A stretch of 64,000 nt of DNA from a bacterium (GTDB lineage: Bacteria; Zhuqueibacterota; Zhuqueibacteria; Residuimicrobiales; Residuimicrobiaceae): the NCBI GenBank assembly GCA_029554865.1, contig JAKPUX010000252.1, positions 1 through 64,000 on the forward strand, in the 5' to 3' direction. The notes below the pieces were generated by a model. The model did not search any database. It was not told where the DNA came from and saw nothing but the letters and a program-made list of their open reading frames with translations. Shown here piece by piece: positions 1 through 7,547 of this stretch. Made by a program: the position numbers and the translations under genes. Position 1 is the stretch's first letter, and every line of letters begins with the position of its first letter.

Positions 1-993
1 GTCGGCAGCCTCGACATGCACGGGGTGCGCGATGCGGCGAGCCGCTATGACGTCAAGGGATATGTCGATTCGGTGGCCGGACCGCTGCTCGAGCTGCTCG
101 AGGAGGAGCAGCCGAAGCGCATCGCCATCAACTATTCGGCCAACGACGTCATGGCCGACGGGCTTTCGCACGGCCTCTATCTCATCCTCGTCGACTATCT
201 TAAAGGCAGCCCCTGGGGGGAGCGGCTCGAGTCGAGCGAGGCCCTGGTGGCGGCCCTGCGCGGACGCAAATCCCCGGCCGAGCTGAGCCGGATCAAATCG
301 GCTATCCGCGAGACCCTCGACATCTATGACCAGGTCACCGCCCACGTCCGCGCCGGCATGACTGAACGGGAGGTGGCCGCCTTCATCACCGATTTAATGG
401 AGGCCCGCGGCCTTACCCCGGCCTGGTCGGCGGACCACTGTCCCTCGGTCTTTACCGGTCCGGACACCGCCGGGGCCCACGCCGGGCCGACCGGGCGGCG
501 CATCGAGCCCGGCCACATCATGAACACCGATTTCGGGGTGCGCTACGAGGGCTATGTCTCTGACCTGCAGCGCACCTGGTATTTCCTGCGCCCGGGCGAG
601 AGCGAGGCCCCGGCCGAGGTCAAACGCGGTTTCGCGACTATCCATGGAGCGATCCAGGCGGCTGCTGCGGCCCTCAAGCCCGGAGTGGAGGGATGGACCA
701 TCGACAAGGTGGCGCGGCAGTACATCATCGACGCGGGGTATGACGAGTTTCCCCATGCCCTCGGCCATCAGGTCGGCCGCAGCGCCCACGACGGGGCCGG
801 GCTGCTTTGCCCGGTCTGGGACCGCTACAAGAACCTCCCCTTTCTCAAGGTTGAGATCGGACAGGTCTACACCCTGGAGCCGCGCCTGACCGTGCCCGGC
901 CACGGCGTGGTGACCATCGAGGAGATGGTGGTGGTGACCGAAACCGGCTGCGAATTTCTCTCGGAGCCGCAGCGCGACCTGCTGGTGGTCTGA
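1..993 (+). CDS. M24 family metallopeptidase (Xaa-Pro aminopeptidase-like), 5' truncated
   Basis: The frame is open from base 1, so the gene begins upstream of the window. The visible 330 residues hold the end of a creatinase-type N-terminal domain and a complete pita-bread M24 catalytic domain. The five expected metal ligands appear in order: Asp in NTDFG, Asp in SDLQR, His in ALGHQVG, Glu in TLEPR and Glu in TIEEM. By family these enzymes remove N-terminal residues next to proline using two metal ions. No signal peptide can be judged because the start is missing. A perfect terminator follows, so this is the last gene of its unit. The family is clear; the exact substrate is not. Confidence 0.88.
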   Translation, partial: VGSLDMHGVRDAASRYDVKGYVDSVAGPLLELLEEEQPKRIAINYSANDVMADGLSHGLYLILVDYLKGSPWGERLESSEALVAALRGRKSPAELSRIKSAIRETLDIYDQVTAHVRAGMTEREVAAFITDLMEARGLTPAWSADHCPSVFTGPDTAGAHAGPTGRRIEPGHIMNTDFGVRYEGYVSDLQRTWYFLRPGESEAPAEVKRGFATIHGAIQAAAAALKPGVEGWTIDKVARQYIIDAGYDEFPHALGHQVGRSAHDGAGLLCPVWDRYKNLPFLKVEIGQVYTLEPRLTVPGHGVVTIEEMVVVTETGCEFLSEPQRDLLVV

Positions 994-1053
994 AACCCTC
1001 GGCAGCAGTGGGCTCGCTCCACCCGCAGAATTGTGATGCCATTCTCCGACTTG

Positions 1054-1086
1054 CCCCGGCGCGCCACCCGGCCCGCCGGGGTTTTT
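1054..1086 (+). terminator. Rho-independent terminator after the M24 peptidase
   Basis: An 8-bp perfect GC stem (CCCCGGCG with CGCCGGGG) and a 12-nt loop are followed directly by five T residues. It separates the peptidase from the surface-protein gene downstream. Confidence 0.75.
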
Positions 1087-1199
1087 ATTTGACCCGCGGC
1101 GGCGAAAATATTCTGCAAATGCGGCGCAAAGCACCTATTATTATTAAAGTAAATCCATCGCCAAGCATCCCGGAAAGTTCAACTGGAGGTACCGGCATC

Positions 1200-3422
1200 A
1201 TGAAGCGCCGCGCTTTTTCCCTCTTTTGCGCCCTATTCGCATTACTCACCCTGACCGCAGCCGGAGCCCAGGAGCTCCCGCCCTCTACCGCGGCGGACAC
1301 CACTGCCGTGCCCCGCACCGATCTCGCCTTGCAGAAGAGCGAGGCGGCGGTGACCTCGACCGTGGTCGCCTGGCAGGGCTTTCTCACCGACAACAACGGC
1401 AATCCCGTCACCGGCATCCTGCCGGCGCGGCTGAGCATCTGGTCGGAGGCGGGGAGCGGGACCAAGCTGTGGCAGGAGGAGCACAACCTCGACGTCTATC
1501 AGGGTTATTTCACCGCCGAGCTGGGGCGCACGATCGAACTCCCGCGCACCGTCTTCGAGGGCAGTCCGCGCTGGATCCAGCTCGAGGTCAACGGCGAGAC
1601 CCTGACCCCGCGCAAGGAGCTGCTCAATGTGCCCTTCAGCCTCTATGCCGCCAACGCCGGGGCCCTCGGCCAGGTGGCCGCCGATCAGTTCTACACCCGC
1701 AGCCAGGCCAACAGCTCCGCCAATAACGAGATCGACGCCGCCAAACTGGGCGGCAAAAAGGCGGTGGATTTCTACGACCGCTTCCAGCTCGATGCCGGCT
1801 ATGTGGCGCGCGGCAGCACCAACAGTGTCACCGGCGAGATGGTTGTGGACGGATCGATCCAGCGCTCAGATATCGGCTTCAACCTCGGTGCAGGCACCAT
1901 CACCGCCGTCACCCCAGGCAACGGCCTCAGCGGCGGGGGCAGCGCCGGCGCCGTCTCCCTCGCCCTCAACACCGAGTACGCCACCGGCCAGGCCTACGAC
2001 ACCCGTTTCGTCCGCCGCGAGGAGAGTGCTGTGGTGAGTTCGGGCATGCTGCGCGACGGCAGCGTCACTTCGGCCAAGATCGCCGACAACTCCATCCAGC
2101 CCGCCGACCTTGGCTTTGCCCTCGGCACCATCACCTCGGTCGTGGCCGGCAACGGCCTCACCGGCGGCGGGGTCACCGGTCCGGTCACCCTCTCCCTCAA
2201 CAGCAATTACCAGAACGGCAGCGCCTACGACGCCCGCTTCGTGCGCAAGGGCGAGGAGACCAGCATCACCAGCGCGATGATCAAGGACGGCGAGGTCTCG
2301 GGCGCCGACATCAAGAATTTTTCGATCACCCAGGAGGACATCGGCTTCAATCTGGGCGACATCACCTCGGTGCAGACCATGAACGGCCTCATGGGCGGCG
2401 GCATCACCGGCGACCTCACCCTGCAGCTCGAGGCGGCCTATCGCGACGGCTCTGCCTACGACAGCCGCTTCATCCAGCGGGGCCAGGTGGGCGGCATCAC
2501 CGGTCCCATGATCCTTGACGGCACCATCGAGCCGCGCGACCTCGCTTTCTCCGCCGGCGACATCACCAGCGTCACCGGCGCGAGCGGAGTCACCACCACC
2601 TCCTCCGGGCAGAGCGGGGACGTCGTCATCCGCCTCGAGGAGGGCTATCTCTCCGGGGCCGCCTACGACACCCGTTTTATCAGCAAGAATCTCGCCGGCG
2701 GCGTGACCAGCTACAATATCGAGGATATGGGGGTCCAGTCCACCGACCTCGCCGACAACATCATCCAGCAGCGCCATTTCGGCAACACCTTCAGCATGAG
2801 CAAGAATTATATCGGGGGGGCGGTTTTTAATGTCGCCAACCTCGCGGGATCCAACAGCTGGGGCATTCAGGGGAGCGGACTGACCGGGGGGGTGCGCGGC
2901 TCCAGCTCTACCGGCATCGGTGTGCTCGGCTCCGGGGCTCTCTATGGCGTCCACGCCCGCCTCGAGGGCACGACCTCGATCAACAGCTTCGCCCTTTTCG
3001 TCGAGGGCCAGGCGCGCTGCACCACCGGCGGTTGGGCCGATCTGGCCGAAAAGATCAACGGCTCCGAGGAACTGGAGGCTGGCGACGTGGTCGTCATCGA
3101 TCCCGGCTCCCGCTATGCGGTGCGGCGCTGCCGTGAGGCCGGAGATACCCGCGTGGCGGGGATCATCTCGACCAATCCGACCATCCTGGTCGGCACCCTG
3201 GTGAGCGGCGGCGGCTATCCCCTCGCCCTCAGCGGCATCGTGCCCTGCAAGGTGACCGCCGCCAACGGAGCTATTCAGCCCGGCGACCTGCTCACCACCT
3301 CGGAGGTGGCCGGCCATGCCATGAAGGCCGTCGAGATCAGGCCGGGGACGATCGTGGGCAAGGCCCTCGAGGGGCTCGAGAGCGGCACCGGCCTCATCCA
3401 GGTTCTGGCGACCCTGCACTAG
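1200..3422 (+). CDS. Secreted repeat-rich surface protein, tail-fibre-like
   Basis: The ATG at 1200 follows GGAGG at good spacing and opens a clear signal peptide (cleavage near AGAQ, residue 23); the longer open frame from 1008 has neither. The 740-residue product has three parts. Residues 50-160 form a region often seen at the start of FCB surface proteins. Residues 233-520 hold four repeats of about 67-77 residues with the pattern ITSV..GNGL.GGG.TG.VTL.L followed by Y..G.AYD.RF. Residues 610-740 form a conserved-looking C-terminal domain with two Cys. Similar Gly-rich repeats occur in phage tail fibres and adhesins, which suggests a fibrous trimer, but that is inference. No YPNPF sorting domain is present; the next gene supplies one. 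Function unknown. Confidence 0.8.
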   Translation: MKRRAFSLFCALFALLTLTAAGAQELPPSTAADTTAVPRTDLALQKSEAAVTSTVVAWQGFLTDNNGNPVTGILPARLSIWSEAGSGTKLWQEEHNLDVYQGYFTAELGRTIELPRTVFEGSPRWIQLEVNGETLTPRKELLNVPFSLYAANAGALGQVAADQFYTRSQANSSANNEIDAAKLGGKKAVDFYDRFQLDAGYVARGSTNSVTGEMVVDGSIQRSDIGFNLGAGTITAVTPGNGLSGGGSAGAVSLALNTEYATGQAYDTRFVRREESAVVSSGMLRDGSVTSAKIADNSIQPADLGFALGTITSVVAGNGLTGGGVTGPVTLSLNSNYQNGSAYDARFVRKGEETSITSAMIKDGEVSGADIKNFSITQEDIGFNLGDITSVQTMNGLMGGGITGDLTLQLEAAYRDGSAYDSRFIQRGQVGGITGPMILDGTIEPRDLAFSAGDITSVTGASGVTTTSSGQSGDVVIRLEEGYLSGAAYDTRFISKNLAGGVTSYNIEDMGVQSTDLADNIIQQRHFGNTFSMSKNYIGGAVFNVANLAGSNSWGIQGSGLTGGVRGSSSTGIGVLGSGALYGVHARLEGTTSINSFALFVEGQARCTTGGWADLAEKINGSEELEAGDVVVIDPGSRYAVRRCREAGDTRVAGIISTNPTILVGTLVSGGGYPLALSGIVPCKVTAANGAIQPGDLLTTSEVAGHAMKAVEIRPGTIVGKALEGLESGTGLIQVLATLH
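1896..2760 (+). repeat. Four in-frame coding repeats of about 67-77 codons
   Basis: These lie inside the surface-protein gene. Successive units start near residues 233, 310, 387 and 454. Units 1-3 keep the GNGL.GGG core; unit 4 is diverged (ASGVTTTSSG). The DNA copies differ, so this is an old duplication rather than recent slippage. Confidence 0.75.
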
Positions 3423-3440
3423 AAGGCCCTGAGGAGAACT

Positions 3441-3947
3441 ATGAGATACCTTAAACTGCTCACCCTGGCGCTGCTGCCGCCCCTGCTTCTGCAGGCCCAG
3501 TCCTGGAGCCTCAAGCGCACCGCCTTTGTCACCGCCGGGGGCAGGGTCGCCTCCGGCCGCTACACCGCGGTTGCGGCGGCGGGCATTCCCACCCTGAGCG
3601 GCATGGAGAGCGCCAGCTTCAGTGTCGGTCCGGTCACCGCTGTGGAACTGGCGGAGGGGCAGCGGCCTGAAGAGTTTGCCCTGCTGCAGAATTATCCCAA
3701 TCCCTTCAACCAGAGCACCACCCTGAGCTGGCAGCTGCCCCAGGCCGGGGAGGTGCGCATCGCCCTCTACACCCTGCGCGGGGAGGAGGCGGCGCTGCTC
3801 TACGCCGGCCGTCAGCAGGCGGGGATCTACCGCCTCGCCTGGGCCGGGCAGGATGGCCGCGGGCGTCCCCTGCCGAGCGGGGTCTATTTCCTCCGCTTCA
3901 CCGCCGGCGCCCATCAGCAGGTGAAGAAACTCACCCTGGTGCGCTAG
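3441..3947 (+). CDS. Small exported protein with T9SS type A sorting domain
   Basis: 168 residues. It starts at an ATG after GAGGAG and opens with a signal peptide ending near LLLQAQ. Residues 75-168 form a complete C-terminal sorting domain: LLQNYPNPFN, then an Ig-like beta-sandwich ending in KKLTLVR. Only about 50 residues of mature sequence lie between signal and sorting domain, too little for an enzyme. It sits 18 bp behind the surface-protein gene, so the two are probably co-transcribed and this could be its secreted partner or anchor. The domain call is firm; the partner role is inference. Confidence 0.85.
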   Translation: MRYLKLLTLALLPPLLLQAQSWSLKRTAFVTAGGRVASGRYTAVAAAGIPTLSGMESASFSVGPVTAVELAEGQRPEEFALLQNYPNPFNQSTTLSWQLPQAGEVRIALYTLRGEEAALLYAGRQQAGIYRLAWAGQDGRGRPLPSGVYFLRFTAGAHQQVKKLTLVR

Positions 3948-3960
3948 GAGGCCGGCAGGC

Positions 3961-4581
3961 ATGATCGTCGAGACCTTTGTCACCGGCCCCCTCGAGGAAA
4001 ACTGCTACCTGGTGCGCTCTTCTCAAGGAGAAGAGGCCGCCCTCATCGATCCCGGCGACGACGGGGAGGAACTCCTGGCGGAGCTGACGGCGCGGGGGGT
4101 GCGTCTTACCCGCATCCTGCTGACCCACGCCCATTTCGACCATGTTGGCGCGGTCGCGCTGCTGCAGCAGGCGAGCGGGGCGCAGGTGCTGCTCCATGAG
4201 GGGGAGAAGAGCATCCTCGCCGGGCTGCCCCTGCAGAGCGCCCTCTTTGGCCTCTCCGCGCCCGAACCCTTTCAGGTCTCCACCTGGCTGAAGGGCGGGG
4301 AGAAAATCGCTATCGGCAGCCTCGAGCTGCAGGTCCTTGCCACCCCCGGCCACTCGGCCGGCGGGATTTCGTTTTACGGCCACGGCCATCTTTTCCCCGG
4401 GGATGTCCTCTTCCGCAGTTCCATCGGCCGCTCCGATCTGCCGGGCGGTGATGGTGCTCTGCTGCTGCACTCCATCCGCACCAGACTCTTCTCCCTGCCG
4501 GACGAGACCATCGTCCATCCCGGGCACGGCGAGGAGACCACCATTGGTTATGAAAAGCGGTACAATCCCTTTCTGGGCTAG
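3961..4581 (+). CDS. MBL-fold metallohydrolase (glyoxalase II-like)
   Basis: 206 residues, a normal length for short glyoxalase II-like proteins. The metal motif T-H56-A-H58-F-D60-H61 is intact, with further ligands in TPGHSAGG, PGDVLF and a final HPGHG. Preferred substrates in this family are thioesters, but short members vary, so the substrate is open. The start ATG follows AGGAGG and lies 13 bp after the previous gene. The stop codon falls inside a 40-bp tandem repeat. Confidence 0.88.
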   Translation: MIVETFVTGPLEENCYLVRSSQGEEAALIDPGDDGEELLAELTARGVRLTRILLTHAHFDHVGAVALLQQASGAQVLLHEGEKSILAGLPLQSALFGLSAPEPFQVSTWLKGGEKIAIGSLELQVLATPGHSAGGISFYGHGHLFPGDVLFRSSIGRSDLPGGDGALLLHSIRTRLFSLPDETIVHPGHGEETTIGYEKRYNPFLG

Positions 4582-4656
4582 CGGCCAAGGCCGGGTGGGA
4601 ACGAGGGGGGGACTGCGCTAGCGGCCGGGGCCGGGTGGGCGCGAGGGGGGGACTGC
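4577..4656 (+). repeat. Two-copy 40-bp tandem direct repeat
   Basis: Copy 1 (4577-4616) and copy 2 (4617-4656) match at 36 of 40 positions by eye. Each contains GCTAGCGGCC and a run of seven G. Copy 1 includes the last bases of the MBL gene with its TAG stop. Confidence 0.85.
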
Positions 4657-4695
4657 GCGGATGCCGGGGCGCCGGAGAGGGTGGCGAGAATCTCC

Positions 4696-4724
4696 TTGCA
4701 AGTTAGCCTAAAAATGGTTAAAAT
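4696..4724 (+). promoter_or_regulatory. Sigma-70-like promoter of the kor operon
   Basis: TTGCAA, a 17-bp spacer and TAAAAT. The predicted transcript starts near 4731 and leaves a leader of about 65 nt before korD, which has a strong AGGAGG site. Confidence 0.65.
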
Positions 4725-4795
4725 GAGGCGCGAAAATGGGCGCTGCGGACGGTGTTCCACGCCCCAGCGCGGGTCATAACCCAGGAGGTTTAAGT

Positions 4796-5050
4796 ATGGC
4801 GGAACCCATCGGACTCGAGCGTGCCAAAATCGTAGTTCGTGAAGATGAGTGCAAAGGCTGCGGCCTCTGCATAGAAGCCTGCCCGGAACAAGTTCTGTTC
4901 GTCCACAAACATCTCAATCGTCTCGGTTACCACCCCACCGGCTACAAGGGTGAGGGCTGCACCGGCTGCGGCATCTGTTTCTACCAGTGCCCCGAGCCCG
5001 GCGCCATCACCGTCTACAAGAAGGGCTATGTCGGAGAGGAGGTGGTCTGA
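4796..5050 (+). CDS. korD: 2-oxoacid:ferredoxin oxidoreductase, ferredoxin (delta-type) subunit
   Basis: 84 residues with two complete 4Fe-4S motifs: Cys19, 22, 25, 29 and Cys55, 58, 61, 65. By family this subunit passes electrons from the TPP centre to external ferredoxin. The chosen ATG at 4796 follows AGGAGG; the longer frame from 4736 would put the promoter's downstream edge in the coding region. It is the first gene of a three-gene operon with the alpha and fused beta-gamma subunits, two bp from the next start. Confidence 0.88.
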   Translation: MAEPIGLERAKIVVREDECKGCGLCIEACPEQVLFVHKHLNRLGYHPTGYKGEGCTGCGICFYQCPEPGAITVYKKGYVGEEVV

Positions 5051-5051
5051 G

Positions 5052-6101
5052 ATGGCGAAACAGCTGATCAAGGGGAATGAAGCCGTCGTCAAGGGGGCCA
5101 TCCTGGCCGGCTGCCGGTTTTATTTCGGATATCCGATCACCCCTGCCTCCGAGGTGGCCGAAGCGGCTGCCTACTATCTGCCCAAGGTCGGGGGGACCTT
5201 CATCCAGGCTGAAAGCGAAGTGGCGGCGATCAACATGGTTTACGGTGCTGCCTCGGCCGATGTGCGCGCCATGACCGCCTCCTCCTCGCCCGGCATCAGC
5301 CTGAAGATGGAGGGGCTCTCCTACTGCGCGGGCGCCGAGCTGCCCTTTGTGCTGGTCGATATCATGCGCGCCGGCCCCGGACTGGGCAACATCGCCCCGG
5401 AACAGGGGGATTACAACCAGATCATCAAGGGCGGTGGCCATGGCAATTATAAAGTGGTCTGCCTGGCGCCCAACAGCGCCCAGGAGATGTGCGATCTCAC
5501 CATACTCGCCTTCGACCTGGCCGACAAGTACCGCATCCCGGCCGTCCTCCTCGCCGACGGCTTTATCGGACAGATGGAGGAGCCGGTGGAGTTTCCGCCC
5601 GCGCGCACCTCGCTGCCGGACAAGCCCTGGGCTATCCACAGCGATGCGGACGACGAAAAGCGTCTCATCACCTCCATCAACCTCGAACCCGAACTGCTCG
5701 AAAAGCACAACCTCCACCTGCAGGAAAAGTACGCCGAGATCACCCGCAACGAGATCCGCTTCGAGGATTATCAGACCGCGGATGCCGAGCTGGTCATCAT
5801 CGCCTATGGCGTGGTCTCCCGCATCGTTCAGACTACTATCGATGATATGCGCGCCGCAGGCCGGAAGGTGGGCATGATGCGTCCCATCTCGCTCTGGCCC
5901 TTCCCGAGCGCCCACATCGTCGAACTGGGCGATCAGGTCAAACAATTCCTGGTGGTTGAACTCTCCGATGGACAGATGGTGGATGACGTGCGCCTGGCCC
6001 TCAACGGCAAGCGGCCGGTGCACCTCCACAACCGGATGGGGGGGATGGTCCCCTCGCCGGAAGAGGTCCAGGAGCGGGCCCTGAAAATTCTGGAGGGTTG
6101 A
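5052..6101 (+). CDS. korA: 2-oxoacid:ferredoxin oxidoreductase alpha subunit (KorA/VorB type)
   Basis: 349 residues, typical for the alpha subunit. It has the N-terminal [14 protein letters not shown] and YPITPASE region, the conserved [13 protein letters not shown] stretch, and a C-terminal domain that contacts the beta subunit. The complex oxidatively decarboxylates a 2-oxoacid to the acyl-CoA, reducing ferredoxin. 2-Oxoglutarate and branched-chain 2-oxoacids are both possible substrates; sequence reading alone does not decide between them. Translation starts two bp after korD. Confidence 0.88.
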   Translation: MAKQLIKGNEAVVKGAILAGCRFYFGYPITPASEVAEAAAYYLPKVGGTFIQAESEVAAINMVYGAASADVRAMTASSSPGISLKMEGLSYCAGAELPFVLVDIMRAGPGLGNIAPEQGDYNQIIKGGGHGNYKVVCLAPNSAQEMCDLTILAFDLADKYRIPAVLLADGFIGQMEEPVEFPPARTSLPDKPWAIHSDADDEKRLITSINLEPELLEKHNLHLQEKYAEITRNEIRFEDYQTADAELVIIAYGVVSRIVQTTIDDMRAAGRKVGMMRPISLWPFPSAHIVELGDQVKQFLVVELSDGQMVDDVRLALNGKRPVHLHNRMGGMVPSPEEVQERALKILEG

Positions 6102-6104
6102 GCG

Positions 6105-7538
6105 ATGGCTGAAAAAGTTCTGGCAAAAGCGGAGAGTTTTTTCGATATCTACGACCGCAATCCCAGCCCGAGCAAGGATGTGACCCATTACTGCCCGGGC
6201 TGTGGTCACGGTGTGCTGCACAAGCTGATCGCCGAGGCGATCGATGATTTCGGCATTCGCGAACGTACCGTCCTCTTCAGTCCGGTGGGCTGCAGCGTCT
6301 TCGCCTATTACTATTTCCGCACCGGCAATATCCAGTGCGCCCACGGCCGCGCGCCCGCGGCGGCGACCGGCTTCAAGCGCACCCATCCCGAGAGCATCGT
6401 CATCAGCTATCAGGGTGACGGCGATCTGGCAGCCATCGGCACGGCCGAGATCATCCAGGCGGCCAACCGCGGCGAGAATTTCACGGTCTTTTTCGTCAAC
6501 AACGCCATTTACGGCATGACCGGCGGGCAGCTCGCCCCGACCACCCTGGTCGGGCAAAAGACCACCACTTCGCCCTACGGCCGCAATCCGGCCAATGAGG
6601 GCTATCCGATCAAGGTGGCCGAGATGATCTCCACCCTCGACGCCCCGGTCTATGTCGAGCGGGTGGCGATCACCGACGCCAAGAATACGGCCCGGGTGCG
6701 CCGCGCTGTGCGCAAGGGGCTGCAGAACCAGATCGACAACAAGGGTTTTTCCCTGATCGAGGTGCTCTCGGTCTGCCCCTCGAACTGGAAGATGGACCCG
6801 ATCCAGTCCAAGCAGTGGCTGAGCGACAACATGATCCAGCAGTTCCCGCTCGGGATCTTCCGCGACCGCACCGGGGAGGTCCCGGCGGCGGAGAACAAGC
6901 GCCACATCTTTCATGTGGACGGCCTGCGCGAGGCCCTCGAGCTTCCCGTCGAGACGGAGAGTACGATCAAGGTGGCCGCGCCGGCCCCCGAGTTTCAGGA
7001 TCCCCGCATCAAGCTGGCGGGATTCGGCGGCCAGGGCGTGCTCATGCTCGGACTCATGCTGGCCGAAGCGGGCATGCACGCCGGCTACCACGTCTCCTGG
7101 ATCCCCAGCTACGGCCCGGAGATGCGCGGCGGCACCGCCAACTGCCATGTCAACCTTTCCCACCGGCGCATCGGTTCGCCGACGGTGTCGCGGCCGACCC
7201 TGCTGGTGGCGATGAATCTGCCCTCGCTCGAGCGTTTCGAGAACGAGGTGGTGCCGGGCGGGCTGATCATCTACGACACCGCCATGGTCACCCGGGCGCC
7301 CAAACGCACCGACGTCAAGGCGCTGGGCATTCCGGCTTCGACCATCGCGGACGAACTCGGCAACACCCGCGGCGCCAATATGGTCATCCTGGGGGCCTAT
7401 ATTGGCTATACCTCGATTCTGCCCAAGGAGGCCATTTTCGCCGCCATGCCCTCGCTGATCAAACGGAAGAACCTCATTCCGCTCAACGAGCAGGCGGTCG
7501 AAAAGGGGATGGAATTTGTGCGCAACCTGCGGGGTTAG
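6105..7538 (+). CDS. Fused beta-gamma subunit of 2-oxoacid:ferredoxin oxidoreductase
   Basis: 477 residues join two proteins that are usually separate. Residues 1-290 are the TPP-binding beta subunit: HYCPGCGHG near residue 28 and the TPP/Mg motif GDGDLAAIG to VNNAIYG near 104-140. From about residue 300 a full gamma subunit starts with KLAGFGGQGVLMLG and ends at the stop. The joining segment (about 285-300) is short and Ala/Pro-rich. There is no internal start with a good ribosome site that would give a free gamma protein. It lies four bp after korA, so all four functional parts come from three adjacent genes. Confidence 0.88.
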   Translation: MAEKVLAKAESFFDIYDRNPSPSKDVTHYCPGCGHGVLHKLIAEAIDDFGIRERTVLFSPVGCSVFAYYYFRTGNIQCAHGRAPAAATGFKRTHPESIVISYQGDGDLAAIGTAEIIQAANRGENFTVFFVNNAIYGMTGGQLAPTTLVGQKTTTSPYGRNPANEGYPIKVAEMISTLDAPVYVERVAITDAKNTARVRRAVRKGLQNQIDNKGFSLIEVLSVCPSNWKMDPIQSKQWLSDNMIQQFPLGIFRDRTGEVPAAENKRHIFHVDGLREALELPVETESTIKVAAPAPEFQDPRIKLAGFGGQGVLMLGLMLAEAGMHAGYHVSWIPSYGPEMRGGTANCHVNLSHRRIGSPTVSRPTLLVAMNLPSLERFENEVVPGGLIIYDTAMVTRAPKRTDVKALGIPASTIADELGNTRGANMVILGAYIGYTSILPKEAIFAAMPSLIKRKNLIPLNEQAVEKGMEFVRNLRG

Positions 7539-7547
7539 GACAAGGGC

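Noticed and set aside
1866-3983. 705-codon minus-strand frame opposite the surface protein
   Set aside because: Runs across three plus-strand genes with signal and sorting domains; no independent start signal.
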